Below are positions 1 through 8,262 of a stretch of DNA of 64,000 nucleotides, piece after piece (the stretch's first letter is position 1; each line of letters starts with the position of its first letter). This DNA is from an uncultured Prevotella sp. (lineage in GTDB: Bacteria > Bacteroidota > Bacteroidia > Bacteroidales > Bacteroidaceae), in the NCBI GenBank assembly GCA_946548065.1, contig CAMNPM010000004.1, positions 28,769-92,768 on the forward strand, in the 5' to 3' direction. The position numbers and the translations under genes were made by a program. The notes beneath the pieces are model-generated. The model searched no databases, was not told the origin of the DNA, and saw nothing but the letters and a program-made list of their open reading frames with translations.

Positions 1-1407
1 ATCGGCATCGACACCTGGGGCGTCGACTTCGTCTTCATCGGCGACGACGGGGCCATCCTGCGCAATCCCATGGCCTATCGCGACCCGCATACCTTCGGGC
101 GCATGGACGAATACTTCGAGAAAGTGGTAGACCGCAAGACCGTCTACGACATCACCGGCATCCAGTTCATGAACTTCAACTCGCTCTTCCAGCTCTATGC
201 CATGCAGCAGGCCGGCAACTCGGCGTTGAAGCATTGTCAGAAGATACTCTTCATGCCCGATGCACTGTCCTGGATGCTCACGGGCGAGGCCGTCTGCGAA
301 TACACCATCGCCTCGACCTCGCAGATGCTCGACCCGACGACGGGCGACCTCTCCGCGAAGCTGATAGACAGCGTGGGACTGACGCGCCAGCACTTCGGCC
401 GCATGGTGCAGCCCGGCACAACGGTGGGTGTGCTCACTCCCGAGGTGCAGAAGATGACGGGCCTGGGCCCGGTACCCGTCATCGCCGTTGCCGGTCATGA
501 CACGGCCAGCGCGGTGGCTGCCGTACCGGCCAGCGACGAGCGCTTCGCCTATCTCAGCAGCGGCACCTGGAGCCTCATGGGTATCGAGACAAAGGATGCC
601 ATCATCAACGAGCACTCCTACGAACTCAACTTCACCAACGAGGGAGGCATAGAGGGTACCACCCGATTCCTGAAGAACATCTGCGGCATGTGGCTCTATG
701 AGCGCTGCCGCAAGGAGTGGGCTGTAAGAGGTGAGCGGATAGAGGTGAAGGGCAAGAGTCTGCCCGTAAGCGAAGTATCGCATCCCGAACTGCAAGGCTC
801 GGCCATGGGCGTGGAACCGTTCCGCAGCATCATCAATCCCGACGACCCTGCCTTTGCCAATCCGCCCAGCATGATAGAGGCCATCCAGGGCTATTGCCGA
901 CAGACGGGACAGCCCGTGCCGGAGACACCGGCCCAGATATGCCGCTGCATCTTCGATTCGCTGGCCCTGAGGTATCGTCAGGTCTTTGGGTGGCTCAAGG
1001 AATTTAAAGCCTCGATGGGTAAACCATCGAGCACAGGGGGGCCATCGAGCGCAGGGGGACCGTCGAGCACGGGGGGACCGTCGAGCGCGGGGGAACCGTC
1101 GAGCGCAGGGGGACCATCGAGCGCGGGGATTCAGGTGCTGCATATCATTGGCGGCGGGTCGCTCAACAAGTACCTCAACCAGCTCACGGCCGATGCTACT
1201 GGCGTTGAGGTGCTGGCCGGTCCGCAGGAGTGTACGGCCATCGGCAATATGATGCTGCAGGCCAAGGCTGCCGGGGCGGTCAGCGACGTATGGCAGATGC
1301 GCCGCATCATTGCCGACTCCGTGGAGATGGTGCCCTATCATCCACAAGGCGACGAGACCGCATGGGCTGCTGCCTACGAGAAATACTTAAAAGTAACTAA
1401 TCAATAA
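1..1407 (+). CDS. rhaB: Rhamnulokinase (FGGY carbohydrate kinase), 5' end outside window
   Basis: Frame open from base 1 (IGIDTWGVDFVFIGDDGAILRNPMAYRDPHT); FGGY motifs AGHDTASAVAAVP, SSGTWSLMGIE, IGGGSLNKYLNQLTADATG; next to isomerase, permease and aldolase. Confidence 0.9.
   Translation: MGIDTWGVDFVFIGDDGAILRNPMAYRDPHTFGRMDEYFEKVVDRKTVYDITGIQFMNFNSLFQLYAMQQAGNSALKHCQKILFMPDALSWMLTGEAVCEYTIASTSQMLDPTTGDLSAKLIDSVGLTRQHFGRMVQPGTTVGVLTPEVQKMTGLGPVPVIAVAGHDTASAVAAVPASDERFAYLSSGTWSLMGIETKDAIINEHSYELNFTNEGGIEGTTRFLKNICGMWLYERCRKEWAVRGERIEVKGKSLPVSEVSHPELQGSAMGVEPFRSIINPDDPAFANPPSMIEAIQGYCRQTGQPVPETPAQICRCIFDSLALRYRQVFGWLKEFKASMGKPSSTGGPSSAGGPSSTGGPSSAGEPSSAGGPSSAGIQVLHIIGGGSLNKYLNQLTADATGVEVLAGPQECTAIGNMMLQAKAAGAVSDVWQMRRIIADSVEMVPYHPQGDETAWAAAYEKYLKVTNQ
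1024..1128. repeat. 18-bp in-frame tandem repeat (6 units) encoding PSS(A/T)GG inside rhamnulokinase
   Basis: CCATCGAGCACAGGGGGG / CCATCGAGCGCAGGGGGA / CCGTCGAGCACGGGGGGA / CCGTCGAGCGCGGGGGAA / CCGTCGAGCGCAGGGGGA / CCATCGAGCGCGGGG. Confidence 0.95.
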
Positions 1408-1419
1408 AACAGAATAATT

Positions 1420-2850
1420 ATGGCAAAACCATTAGTAGAAACCAAAGCAAGAGTAGGCGTATTCAGTATCGCCCTTCAGGCATACCTGCCCCAGTTCCCA
1501 CAGCTCGTTCCTGAGTTCGAGGCTCAGTATGCGGCATTCAAGAAGACACTGCCCGATAGCATTGAGATTATCGACGGCGGCATGGTGACCACCAAGGAGC
1601 AGTCGATGGCGGCTGGCGACAAGTTCCGTGCTGCCGATGTCGACCTGGTCATCCTACAGATGCTCACCTATTGCACCTCTTATAATATGTTGCCCGCCGT
1701 GCGCGACCTCGATGTACCGGTGGTCATCGTCAACGTGCAGAAGAAGCTGGCTCCCGACTACGCCAAGACCGACATCCCCACCTGGCTGGGCGAGCTCTAT
1801 GCCTGCGGGGCCATTGGCGAGATGGTGGCCGACTTGAATCGTGCCGGCAAGCGGTCGGCAGTCATCACGGGTGTTGTCGAGGGTGGCGACCCCGAGGTGC
1901 AGGCTGAGATTGAGGACTGGTGCCGCGCCGCCCAGGTGCGCCGCCGCTTCCGCGATACCAATATCGCACAGATCGGACGTCCCTATCCTGGCATGATGGA
2001 CCTCTACATCGACGAGACCAATCTCTACCATCGCATGTTCGTCTACACCAAGCAGTTCGACTGGGAGCAGATGTGGGCCATTGCAGACAACGTCACTGAC
2101 GAGGCTGCCATCCGCGCCAAGGCGCAGGACATCCTCGACACCTTCGACATCGAGGGCGGCGGTACCATCGAGAAGGTGTGGGACATGGCGAAGTATGTCG
2201 TAGCCTTCGAGCAGTGGGTGAAGGACGAAAAGTTGGGCATGATTGCTTCCCACTATGCAGGCTTCGCACAGGGCGTGGCCGGCAAGCTCGACTCGATGCT
2301 GATTCCTGCCTTCTCGATGCTCATCAAGCAGCATACCGCCTGTGCCGTAGAGGGCGACATGAAGGTGGCGATGGCCATGTCGATACTGAAGACTATCTCT
2401 GGCACGGGAACCCTGGCCGAGATGTATAGCATCGACTTCCCCAAGGACATCTGTATCATCGGACACTCCGGATCGGGCGACTTCGACATCTCGCAGGCTC
2501 ACAAGCCCACGATGAAGATTGTGCCTGTGTTCCACGGAAAGACGGGTGGTGGCTATCTCACCCAGTTCTATCCCCCCACGGGGCCTGTCACCTATCTGGC
2601 CATCACACAGGACAAGAATGGTGTCTTCAAGTTTGTGGTGGCTGATGGCATCAACGAGGAGGGACCCATCTTCATGTTTGGCGACACCAATATGCGCACC
2701 AAGTTCTCGCTGCCCTGCCGCGAGTTTGTCAACAAGTGGAGCGAGGCCGGTCCTACCCACCACATGGCAGCCGCCGTGGGCCATCATATTGATACCATCC
2801 TCAAGGTGGCGAAGATTCTGAACATCGAGTGTGACATCGTTTGCAGATAA
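1420..2850 (+). CDS. L-fucose/L-arabinose isomerase-family sugar isomerase
   Basis: 476 aa; FucI/AraA-like fold features (GVFSIALQAYLPQFPQL, DGGMVTTKEQSMAAGDKF, DLVILQMLTYCTSYN); operon position between rhaB and permease. Confidence 0.75.
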   Translation: MAKPLVETKARVGVFSIALQAYLPQFPQLVPEFEAQYAAFKKTLPDSIEIIDGGMVTTKEQSMAAGDKFRAADVDLVILQMLTYCTSYNMLPAVRDLDVPVVIVNVQKKLAPDYAKTDIPTWLGELYACGAIGEMVADLNRAGKRSAVITGVVEGGDPEVQAEIEDWCRAAQVRRRFRDTNIAQIGRPYPGMMDLYIDETNLYHRMFVYTKQFDWEQMWAIADNVTDEAAIRAKAQDILDTFDIEGGGTIEKVWDMAKYVVAFEQWVKDEKLGMIASHYAGFAQGVAGKLDSMLIPAFSMLIKQHTACAVEGDMKVAMAMSILKTISGTGTLAEMYSIDFPKDICIIGHSGSGDFDISQAHKPTMKIVPVFHGKTGGGYLTQFYPPTGPVTYLAITQDKNGVFKFVVADGINEEGPIFMFGDTNMRTKFSLPCREFVNKWSEAGPTHHMAAAVGHHIDTILKVAKILNIECDIVCR

Positions 2851-2856
2851 AAGATT

Positions 2857-4197
2857 ATGGGACAGAATAGTGGAAGCTTGAAGAGCACGATAGCCGTGTC
2901 TCTCACCAATTACCTGGATGCCGGGGCCATCGTGGCCGGCGCGTCGGGACTGACTCTGTGGCAGCAGTATTTAGGACTCTCCGAGGTGCACCTGGGGTGG
3001 CTGAACTTCATCTCGGCCAACTGTCTGGGGGCAGCCGTCGGTGCCATCATTGGCGGTTTCCTGGCAGACAAGTACGGACGTAAGTTCATCTTTACCTACA
3101 ACCTGCTGGTCTATATGACGGGTGTGCTGCTCATCATGCTGAGCGTGAACTTTCCCATGCTGCTGTGCGGATTCCTTGTGACGGGAATCTCCGTCGGAGT
3201 AGGTGTGCCAGCGTCATGGACCTATATCTCGGAAAGCTCGGAGAACAACAACCGCGGACGCAACATCTGTATCTCGCAGATGTCGTGGGGAGTAGGCCCG
3301 ATGGTCATCCTCTTGTTGGGCATGCTGTTTGCCCCTGGAGGCTATCTGTTCGGATGGGTGGAGTCTGTAGCGCATGCTGTGGGCGGTGCCGACATGACGG
3401 AACAGGCTGTCAACGCCTTCTCGTCGCGACTGGTGTTCCTGTCGTTGTTTGTCGTTGCCTTCATTGCTTGGAACCTGCAGCGCCAGTTGCAGGAGAGTGC
3501 CGAGTTCACCAAGGGACAGGAGAGCGGCGAGAAGAAGGCCGGGCTGATGGACAATATCAAGGTGCTGTTCTCCAACAGCATTGCCGTGAAGACGGTTTGC
3601 TTCCTGGCCGTCATCTATCTGACGTGGAACCTCGTGGCCTCCGTGATGGGATTCTTCCAGCCGCATATCTATGAGACGGCGGGTGGCGTGAGCAACGAGC
3701 AGGCCAACTGGATGAACTTCATCCAGTGGGCCATCATCGTGGGCGTCACGTTCTGCACCTCGAAGCTCATCGACCACACCTCTCACAAGGCCATCTATGT
3801 CTTCGGACTCGTGGCAGCGCTCAGCGCCTGGCTCGTCATCGTCACCATCGGTGTCAACGGCCCTGCCGGATTGTGGGCCTTTGCCATCCTCTGGGGCATA
3901 CAGGGCGGTGCCTCGCCACAGATATTCTATGCGCTGTGGGGCTCGGAGCTGTTCCCTGCCAAGTTCCGTGCGGGAGCGCAGGGACTGATGTTCTTCATCG
4001 TGCGCGGACTGTCTGCCCTGTGGGGACTCGTCTTCACATATATATATGGAGAGAACGGCGAGGGCTTCACCATTGCCGCCTACTGCATGATAGCCTTGCT
4101 GCTCATCTCGCTCGTAGTGGGTGTCATCGGGGCTCCCAACACCCGTGGCCGCTCCCTTGACGACATCACCAAAGAAAGATATGGAGACAACTATTGA
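2857..4197 (+). CDS. MFS sugar permease
   Basis: 446 aa, 12-TM pattern, GGFLADKYGRKFIF MFS signature; within rhamnose-type operon. Confidence 0.85.
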   Translation: MGQNSGSLKSTIAVSLTNYLDAGAIVAGASGLTLWQQYLGLSEVHLGWLNFISANCLGAAVGAIIGGFLADKYGRKFIFTYNLLVYMTGVLLIMLSVNFPMLLCGFLVTGISVGVGVPASWTYISESSENNNRGRNICISQMSWGVGPMVILLLGMLFAPGGYLFGWVESVAHAVGGADMTEQAVNAFSSRLVFLSLFVVAFIAWNLQRQLQESAEFTKGQESGEKKAGLMDNIKVLFSNSIAVKTVCFLAVIYLTWNLVASVMGFFQPHIYETAGGVSNEQANWMNFIQWAIIVGVTFCTSKLIDHTSHKAIYVFGLVAALSAWLVIVTIGVNGPAGLWAFAILWGIQGGASPQIFYALWGSELFPAKFRAGAQGLMFFIVRGLSALWGLVFTYIYGENGEGFTIAAYCMIALLLISLVVGVIGAPNTRGRSLDDITKERYGDNY

Positions 4198-4213
4198 AGG
4201 AAATAAAATAACT

Positions 4214-5035
4214 ATGAAGAGTATTTTAGAAGGCCGCCCACAGTTGAAGGCCGTTATTGATCAGATTGCCGAGGTGACGGGCTACCTCTGGCAGAAAGGA
4301 TGGGCAGAGCGTAATGGCGGTAACATCACCGTCAACGTCACTGAGTATATGGACAACGAGTGCAAGCAGCTGCCTGCCATCTCGGAAGTGAAGCAGATAG
4401 GACTCACGCTGCCCCAGCTGAAAGGCAAGTATTTCTATTGCAAGGGAACCGGCAAGCGCATGCGCGACCTCGCCCGCGAGCCGATGCAGAACGGCAGCAT
4501 CATCCGCATCTGCGACGACTGCGCCTCCTACGTGGTCATTGCCGATGTCAACGTGGTACCCACCTCCGAGCTGCCCACCCATCTGGCCCTGCAGAACTAC
4601 CTGTTGGAGACGGGCTCGTGCTATAAGGCCACGCTCCACACTCATCCCATCGAACTGGTGGCAATGAGCCACATCCAGCGCTTTCTGAAGGGCGACGAGA
4701 TGACGCGCGTGCTCTGGTCGATGATTCCCGAGACCCTGGCCTTTGCTCCGCTTGGCATCGGCATCGTACCCTACGCCCTGCCGTCATCGGTGGCTCTGGC
4801 CGAGGCTACCCTCGAACAAATCAAGACCCACGACGTGGTGATGTGGGAGAAGCATGGCACCGTAGCCGTTGGTCAGGACATCATGGATGCCTTCGACCAG
4901 ACCGATGTGCTCTGTAAGGCTGCCAACATCTACATGTGCGCCCGCTCGATGGGCAGCGAGCCCGATGGCATGACCGAGGAGCAGATGAAGGAAGTTCAGG
5001 ACGTGTTCCAGTTGCCAAAGAAACGTCCTTGTTGA
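4214..5035 (+). CDS. rhaD: Rhamnulose-1-phosphate aldolase
   Basis: Class II aldolase features (WAERNGGNITVNVTE, LHTHPIELVAMSH, MWEKHGTVAVG); starts at ATG 4214 (or 4181); the ORF call at 4121 overlaps the permease. Confidence 0.88.
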   Translation: MKSILEGRPQLKAVIDQIAEVTGYLWQKGWAERNGGNITVNVTEYMDNECKQLPAISEVKQIGLTLPQLKGKYFYCKGTGKRMRDLAREPMQNGSIIRICDDCASYVVIADVNVVPTSELPTHLALQNYLLETGSCYKATLHTHPIELVAMSHIQRFLKGDEMTRVLWSMIPETLAFAPLGIGIVPYALPSSVALAEATLEQIKTHDVVMWEKHGTVAVGQDIMDAFDQTDVLCKAANIYMCARSMGSEPDGMTEEQMKEVQDVFQLPKKRPC

Positions 5036-5039
5036 ACGG

Positions 5040-5504
5040 CTATAGCTGGATGCTCTCAATGCGGAGCTTTATCAAACCTGCAGGCACACGGACCTCTACC
5101 GTGTCGCCTGCTTTTTTATTGAGCAGGGCTTGGGCGATGGGTGACTTGATAGAAATCTTTCCTTCCCTCAAATCGGCCTCATGTGGATTGACGATGGTAT
5201 AGGTCATCCTGCTGTTGGTCTTCAAGTTGGTCATCTCCACCTTGCTCAGTAATTGCACACAGTCTGTACCCAGTCGAGACATATCGATGACTCGGGCATT
5301 CTCGAGCACACGCTGTTTGAAGCGGATTCTACCCAGCAACCGGCCCTGCTCGCGCTTGGCTGCATGGTATTCGAAGTTTTCGCTCAAGTCGCCTTTGTCG
5401 CGTGCTTCAGCAATAGCCTCTCTGACTGCGGGCAGGTCGACCGTCTCCAACTGGCGTAGTTCGGCTACAAGCTTGTCGTAGCCCTCTTGTGACATATATT
5501 CCAT
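5040..5504 (-). CDS. greA: Transcription elongation factor GreA
   Basis: MEYMSQEGYDKLVAELRQLETVDLPAVREAIAEARDKGDLSENFEYHAAKREQ; start moved to 5504 because the longer ORF runs into the promoter. Confidence 0.93.
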   Translation of the reverse strand: MEYMSQEGYDKLVAELRQLETVDLPAVREAIAEARDKGDLSENFEYHAAKREQGRLLGRIRFKQRVLENARVIDMSRLGTDCVQLLSKVEMTNLKTNSRMTYTIVNPHEADLREGKISIKSPIAQALLNKKAGDTVEVRVPAGLIKLRIESIQL

Positions 5505-5561
5505 TTCTCGATTCTTTGTTCTATTTAGGTTTGCTGCTTTGTCATTCTTGCAAAAGCTGTG

Positions 5562-5569
5562 CAAAGGTA
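5562..5569 (-). promoter_or_regulatory. Bacteroidetes -7 element TACCTTTG for greA
   Basis: CAAAGGTA on + strand, ~57 nt before greA ATG. Confidence 0.6.
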
Positions 5570-5644
5570 CGCTTATTTTGGCAATAAAACAAGGAAGATG
5601 ATTGTATTTTCTTTCTTTTCTTTTGCACTTCTCTCGTTTTTTCG

Positions 5645-5652
5645 TAATTTTG
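5645..5652 (+). promoter_or_regulatory. -7 element TAATTTTG, 4 nt before ATG 5657
   Basis: TAATTTTG-CGCC-ATG. Confidence 0.6.
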
Positions 5653-5656
5653 CGCC

Positions 5657-6844
5657 ATGAAGACAGCGATTATAGGTGGTGGAGCGGCTGGTTTTTTCTT
5701 GGCCGTCAACCTTAAGGAGATGCTACCGGAGATGGAGGTCGACATTTTCGAGCGCAGCCAGCGTGTGCTGGCCAAAGTCGCCGTGAGTGGTGGCGGGCGA
5801 TGCAACTGTACAAACTCATTTCGCAGCGTCAGGGATTTGTCTGCCGTCTATCCTCGTGGACATCGGCTGATGAAGCGCTTGTTCAATGTGTTCAGTCCTC
5901 AGAATGCTTACCGCTGGTTCGAGAGTCATGGCGTGGAGCTTGTCATACAGGACGACGAGTGTGTGTTTCCCCAGGCGCAGAGTTCGCAGGCTATCATAGA
6001 TTGTTTCCTCTCTCTGGCACATCGTTACCATGTTCGTATCTTAAAGGGCAGGAAAGTGCAGTCCATGGCTGATGTATCCGACTATGATTTCGTGGCTGTT
6101 ACTACTGGGGGGTCTCCCAGCGGGGCAGGACTGAGGTGGCTGTCTGACCTTGGGCATCATATAGAGTCGCCCGTGCCTTCGCTCTTCTCTCTGCGTATCG
6201 ACGATTCTGGATTGTCATCTCTCCAGGGTATCGTGGTCAGCAATGCCATAGTTCATATTCCTGGCACGAAGTTGCGTGCTGCTGGGCCGTTGCTCATCAC
6301 CCATTGGGGTGTCAGCGGCCCTGCCATATTGAAACTCTCCAGCTATGCAGCGCGTTATCTGGCAGTCAATGGCTACCAGGCCGCTTTGTCTGTTAACTGG
6401 GTAGCATTGAGTGAACAGGAAACCCAGACGGCACTTTATGACATGATAGTACGGCAGCCGCAGAAGCAGCTCTCTACCTACAACCCCTTCGGACTGTCAC
6501 AACGTCTGTGGACTATCCTCTTGCACAGGGCTTTAGAGCTACGCTCACAGCTACGCTGGGTGGATGTCGGCAAAAAGAACATCAACCGTTTGGTCAATGT
6601 CCTTGTTAACGATACCTGTCAGATTGCAGGCCGCGCACCTTTCCATGACGAATTCGTCACTTGTGGCGGGGTGTCGCTGAAATCCGTGAACCCTTCAACC
6701 TTGGAAAGCCGACAAGTGCCACATCTCTATTTTGCGGGCGAGGTGCTCGATGTGGATGGCATCACGGGAGGCTTTAATTTTCAGGCAGCCTGGACTACGG
6801 CTTACACCGTAGCCCGTGCCATCCAGTCTGCGGCTACTCTTTAG
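5657..6844 (+). CDS. HI0933/YhiN-family FAD-dependent oxidoreductase
   Basis: MKTAIIGGGAAGFFLAVNLKE dinucleotide fold; VAVSGGGRCNCTN; YFAGEVLDVDGITGGFNFQAAWTTAY. Confidence 0.9.
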   Translation: MKTAIIGGGAAGFFLAVNLKEMLPEMEVDIFERSQRVLAKVAVSGGGRCNCTNSFRSVRDLSAVYPRGHRLMKRLFNVFSPQNAYRWFESHGVELVIQDDECVFPQAQSSQAIIDCFLSLAHRYHVRILKGRKVQSMADVSDYDFVAVTTGGSPSGAGLRWLSDLGHHIESPVPSLFSLRIDDSGLSSLQGIVVSNAIVHIPGTKLRAAGPLLITHWGVSGPAILKLSSYAARYLAVNGYQAALSVNWVALSEQETQTALYDMIVRQPQKQLSTYNPFGLSQRLWTILLHRALELRSQLRWVDVGKKNINRLVNVLVNDTCQIAGRAPFHDEFVTCGGVSLKSVNPSTLESRQVPHLYFAGEVLDVDGITGGFNFQAAWTTAYTVARAIQSAATL

Positions 6845-8237
6845 TGCGGCTCAGCGTGTTCTGGCGCAGTGCCTCCACGTAGTTGCTGATCTTATACAAC
6901 TCCCTGGGGATGCGAATGCTCTGTGGGCAGTGGGGCGTACACTGTCCACATTGTATGCAGTGGTCGGCCTGTCGCAGCCGAGGAACCGAACGGTCCAGCC
7001 CGATGAGGTAATTGCGGCGCAGCGTCTTGTAGTTCTCGTCAGTACGGTCGGTAGGCAGCAAGCCCTCATTCTTGCACTTGTTATAATGTACGAAGATGGC
7101 AGGGATGTCAATGCCGTAGGGGCAAGGCATACAGTACTTACAGTCGTTGCAGGGAATATTCTCCAGACCAACGATTCGCTCTGCAACCTGCTCGTCAAGG
7201 TAACGCATCTCCGACTTCTTAAGCGGAACCAGCGGACAATACGACAACAGGTTGTCCTTGAGATGCTCCATATAGGTCATGCCTGAGAGCACCGTGAGCA
7301 CGCCCTCTGGTGTGCCGGCGTAGCGGAAAGCCCATGAGGCTACGCTGCGCTCCGGATTGCGTCGCTTCAGCTCAGTGGCCATAAACTGTGGCAGATTGGC
7401 CAGACGGCCGCCCAGCAGGGGCTCCATGATGACAGCTGGAATGTTCAGCTTGTGCAGTTCGTCATACAGATAGCTGGCATCCACATTGCTGCTGTTAATT
7501 TCGTTGGCGAAACTCCAGTCCAGGTAGTTCAGCTCAATCTGCACGAAGTCCCAGTGGTACTTGTCGTGCATGGCCAGTATCTCGTCGAACACAGATTTCA
7601 GTCCGTGGAAAGAGAATCCGAGGTTGCGTATACGACCGGCCTTGCGCTCCTCCATCAGGAAGTCCATCATTCCGTTGTCAACGTATCGGCGGTTGAACTC
7701 TTCCGTGCTGCCGCCAACAGCGTGCAGCAGGTAGTAGTCGATATAGTCTACCTGCAGTTGCTTCATCGAGTTCTTATACATGCCGATGCTGCCCTCGCGC
7801 GAATGGAAGGCGGGGTTGAAGTTCGACAGCTTGGTGGCGATGAAATATTCTGAGCGCTTGTGGCGGCTGAGGGCGATGCCTGTGCAGGCCTCCGACTTGC
7901 CCTGGCAGTAGACGGGCGATGTGTCGAAGTAGTTGACACCGTGTTCGATGGCATAGTCCACCTGTCGGTTGATCATCTCCTGGTCGTAGTCGTCTTGGTT
8001 CTCCGTCTTCGATGGCAGACGCATCATGCCATAACCGAGCAGGGAAACCTTGTCACCCGACACAGGATTGGTACGGTAGGTCATCTTGCCTATGGGGGGC
8101 TCCACTTGTTTGGTGTATTCACTGACAGCCTTCGTCTCTGTCTTTGACTTGCAGCCGGTCATGACGGCAGCTGTAGCCACAGCTCCACCACCCAGCATTT
8201 TCAGGAACGAACGGCGTGATATATCGTGCTTGCTCAT
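6834..8237 (-). CDS. Tat-exported, lipobox-bearing aldo/keto reductase with C-terminal 2[4Fe-4S] domain
   Basis: SRRSFLKMLGGGAVATAAVMTGC signal; AKR motifs VNYFDTSPVYCQGKSE, DYYLLHAVGG; CNDCKYCMPC and CIQCGQCTPHC clusters. Confidence 0.9.
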   Translation of the reverse strand: MSKHDISRRSFLKMLGGGAVATAAVMTGCKSKTETKAVSEYTKQVEPPIGKMTYRTNPVSGDKVSLLGYGMMRLPSKTENQDDYDQEMINRQVDYAIEHGVNYFDTSPVYCQGKSEACTGIALSRHKRSEYFIATKLSNFNPAFHSREGSIGMYKNSMKQLQVDYIDYYLLHAVGGSTEEFNRRYVDNGMMDFLMEERKAGRIRNLGFSFHGLKSVFDEILAMHDKYHWDFVQIELNYLDWSFANEINSSNVDASYLYDELHKLNIPAVIMEPLLGGRLANLPQFMATELKRRNPERSVASWAFRYAGTPEGVLTVLSGMTYMEHLKDNLLSYCPLVPLKKSEMRYLDEQVAERIVGLENIPCNDCKYCMPCPYGIDIPAIFVHYNKCKNEGLLPTDRTDENYKTLRRNYLIGLDRSVPRLRQADHCIQCGQCTPHCPQSIRIPRELYKISNYVEALRQNTLSRTKE

Positions 8238-8262
8238 AATGCTTAACTCTAAATTCTTAATT
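8238..8262. repeat. Heptamer array between FeS protein stop and AKR start
   Basis: Minus strand AATTAAG AATTTAG AGTTAAG CATT-ATG. Confidence 0.7.

Noticed and set aside
1654-2787. 377-aa minus-strand ORF
   Set aside because: Antisense to the isomerase gene; His/Leu/Val-rich shadow ORF.
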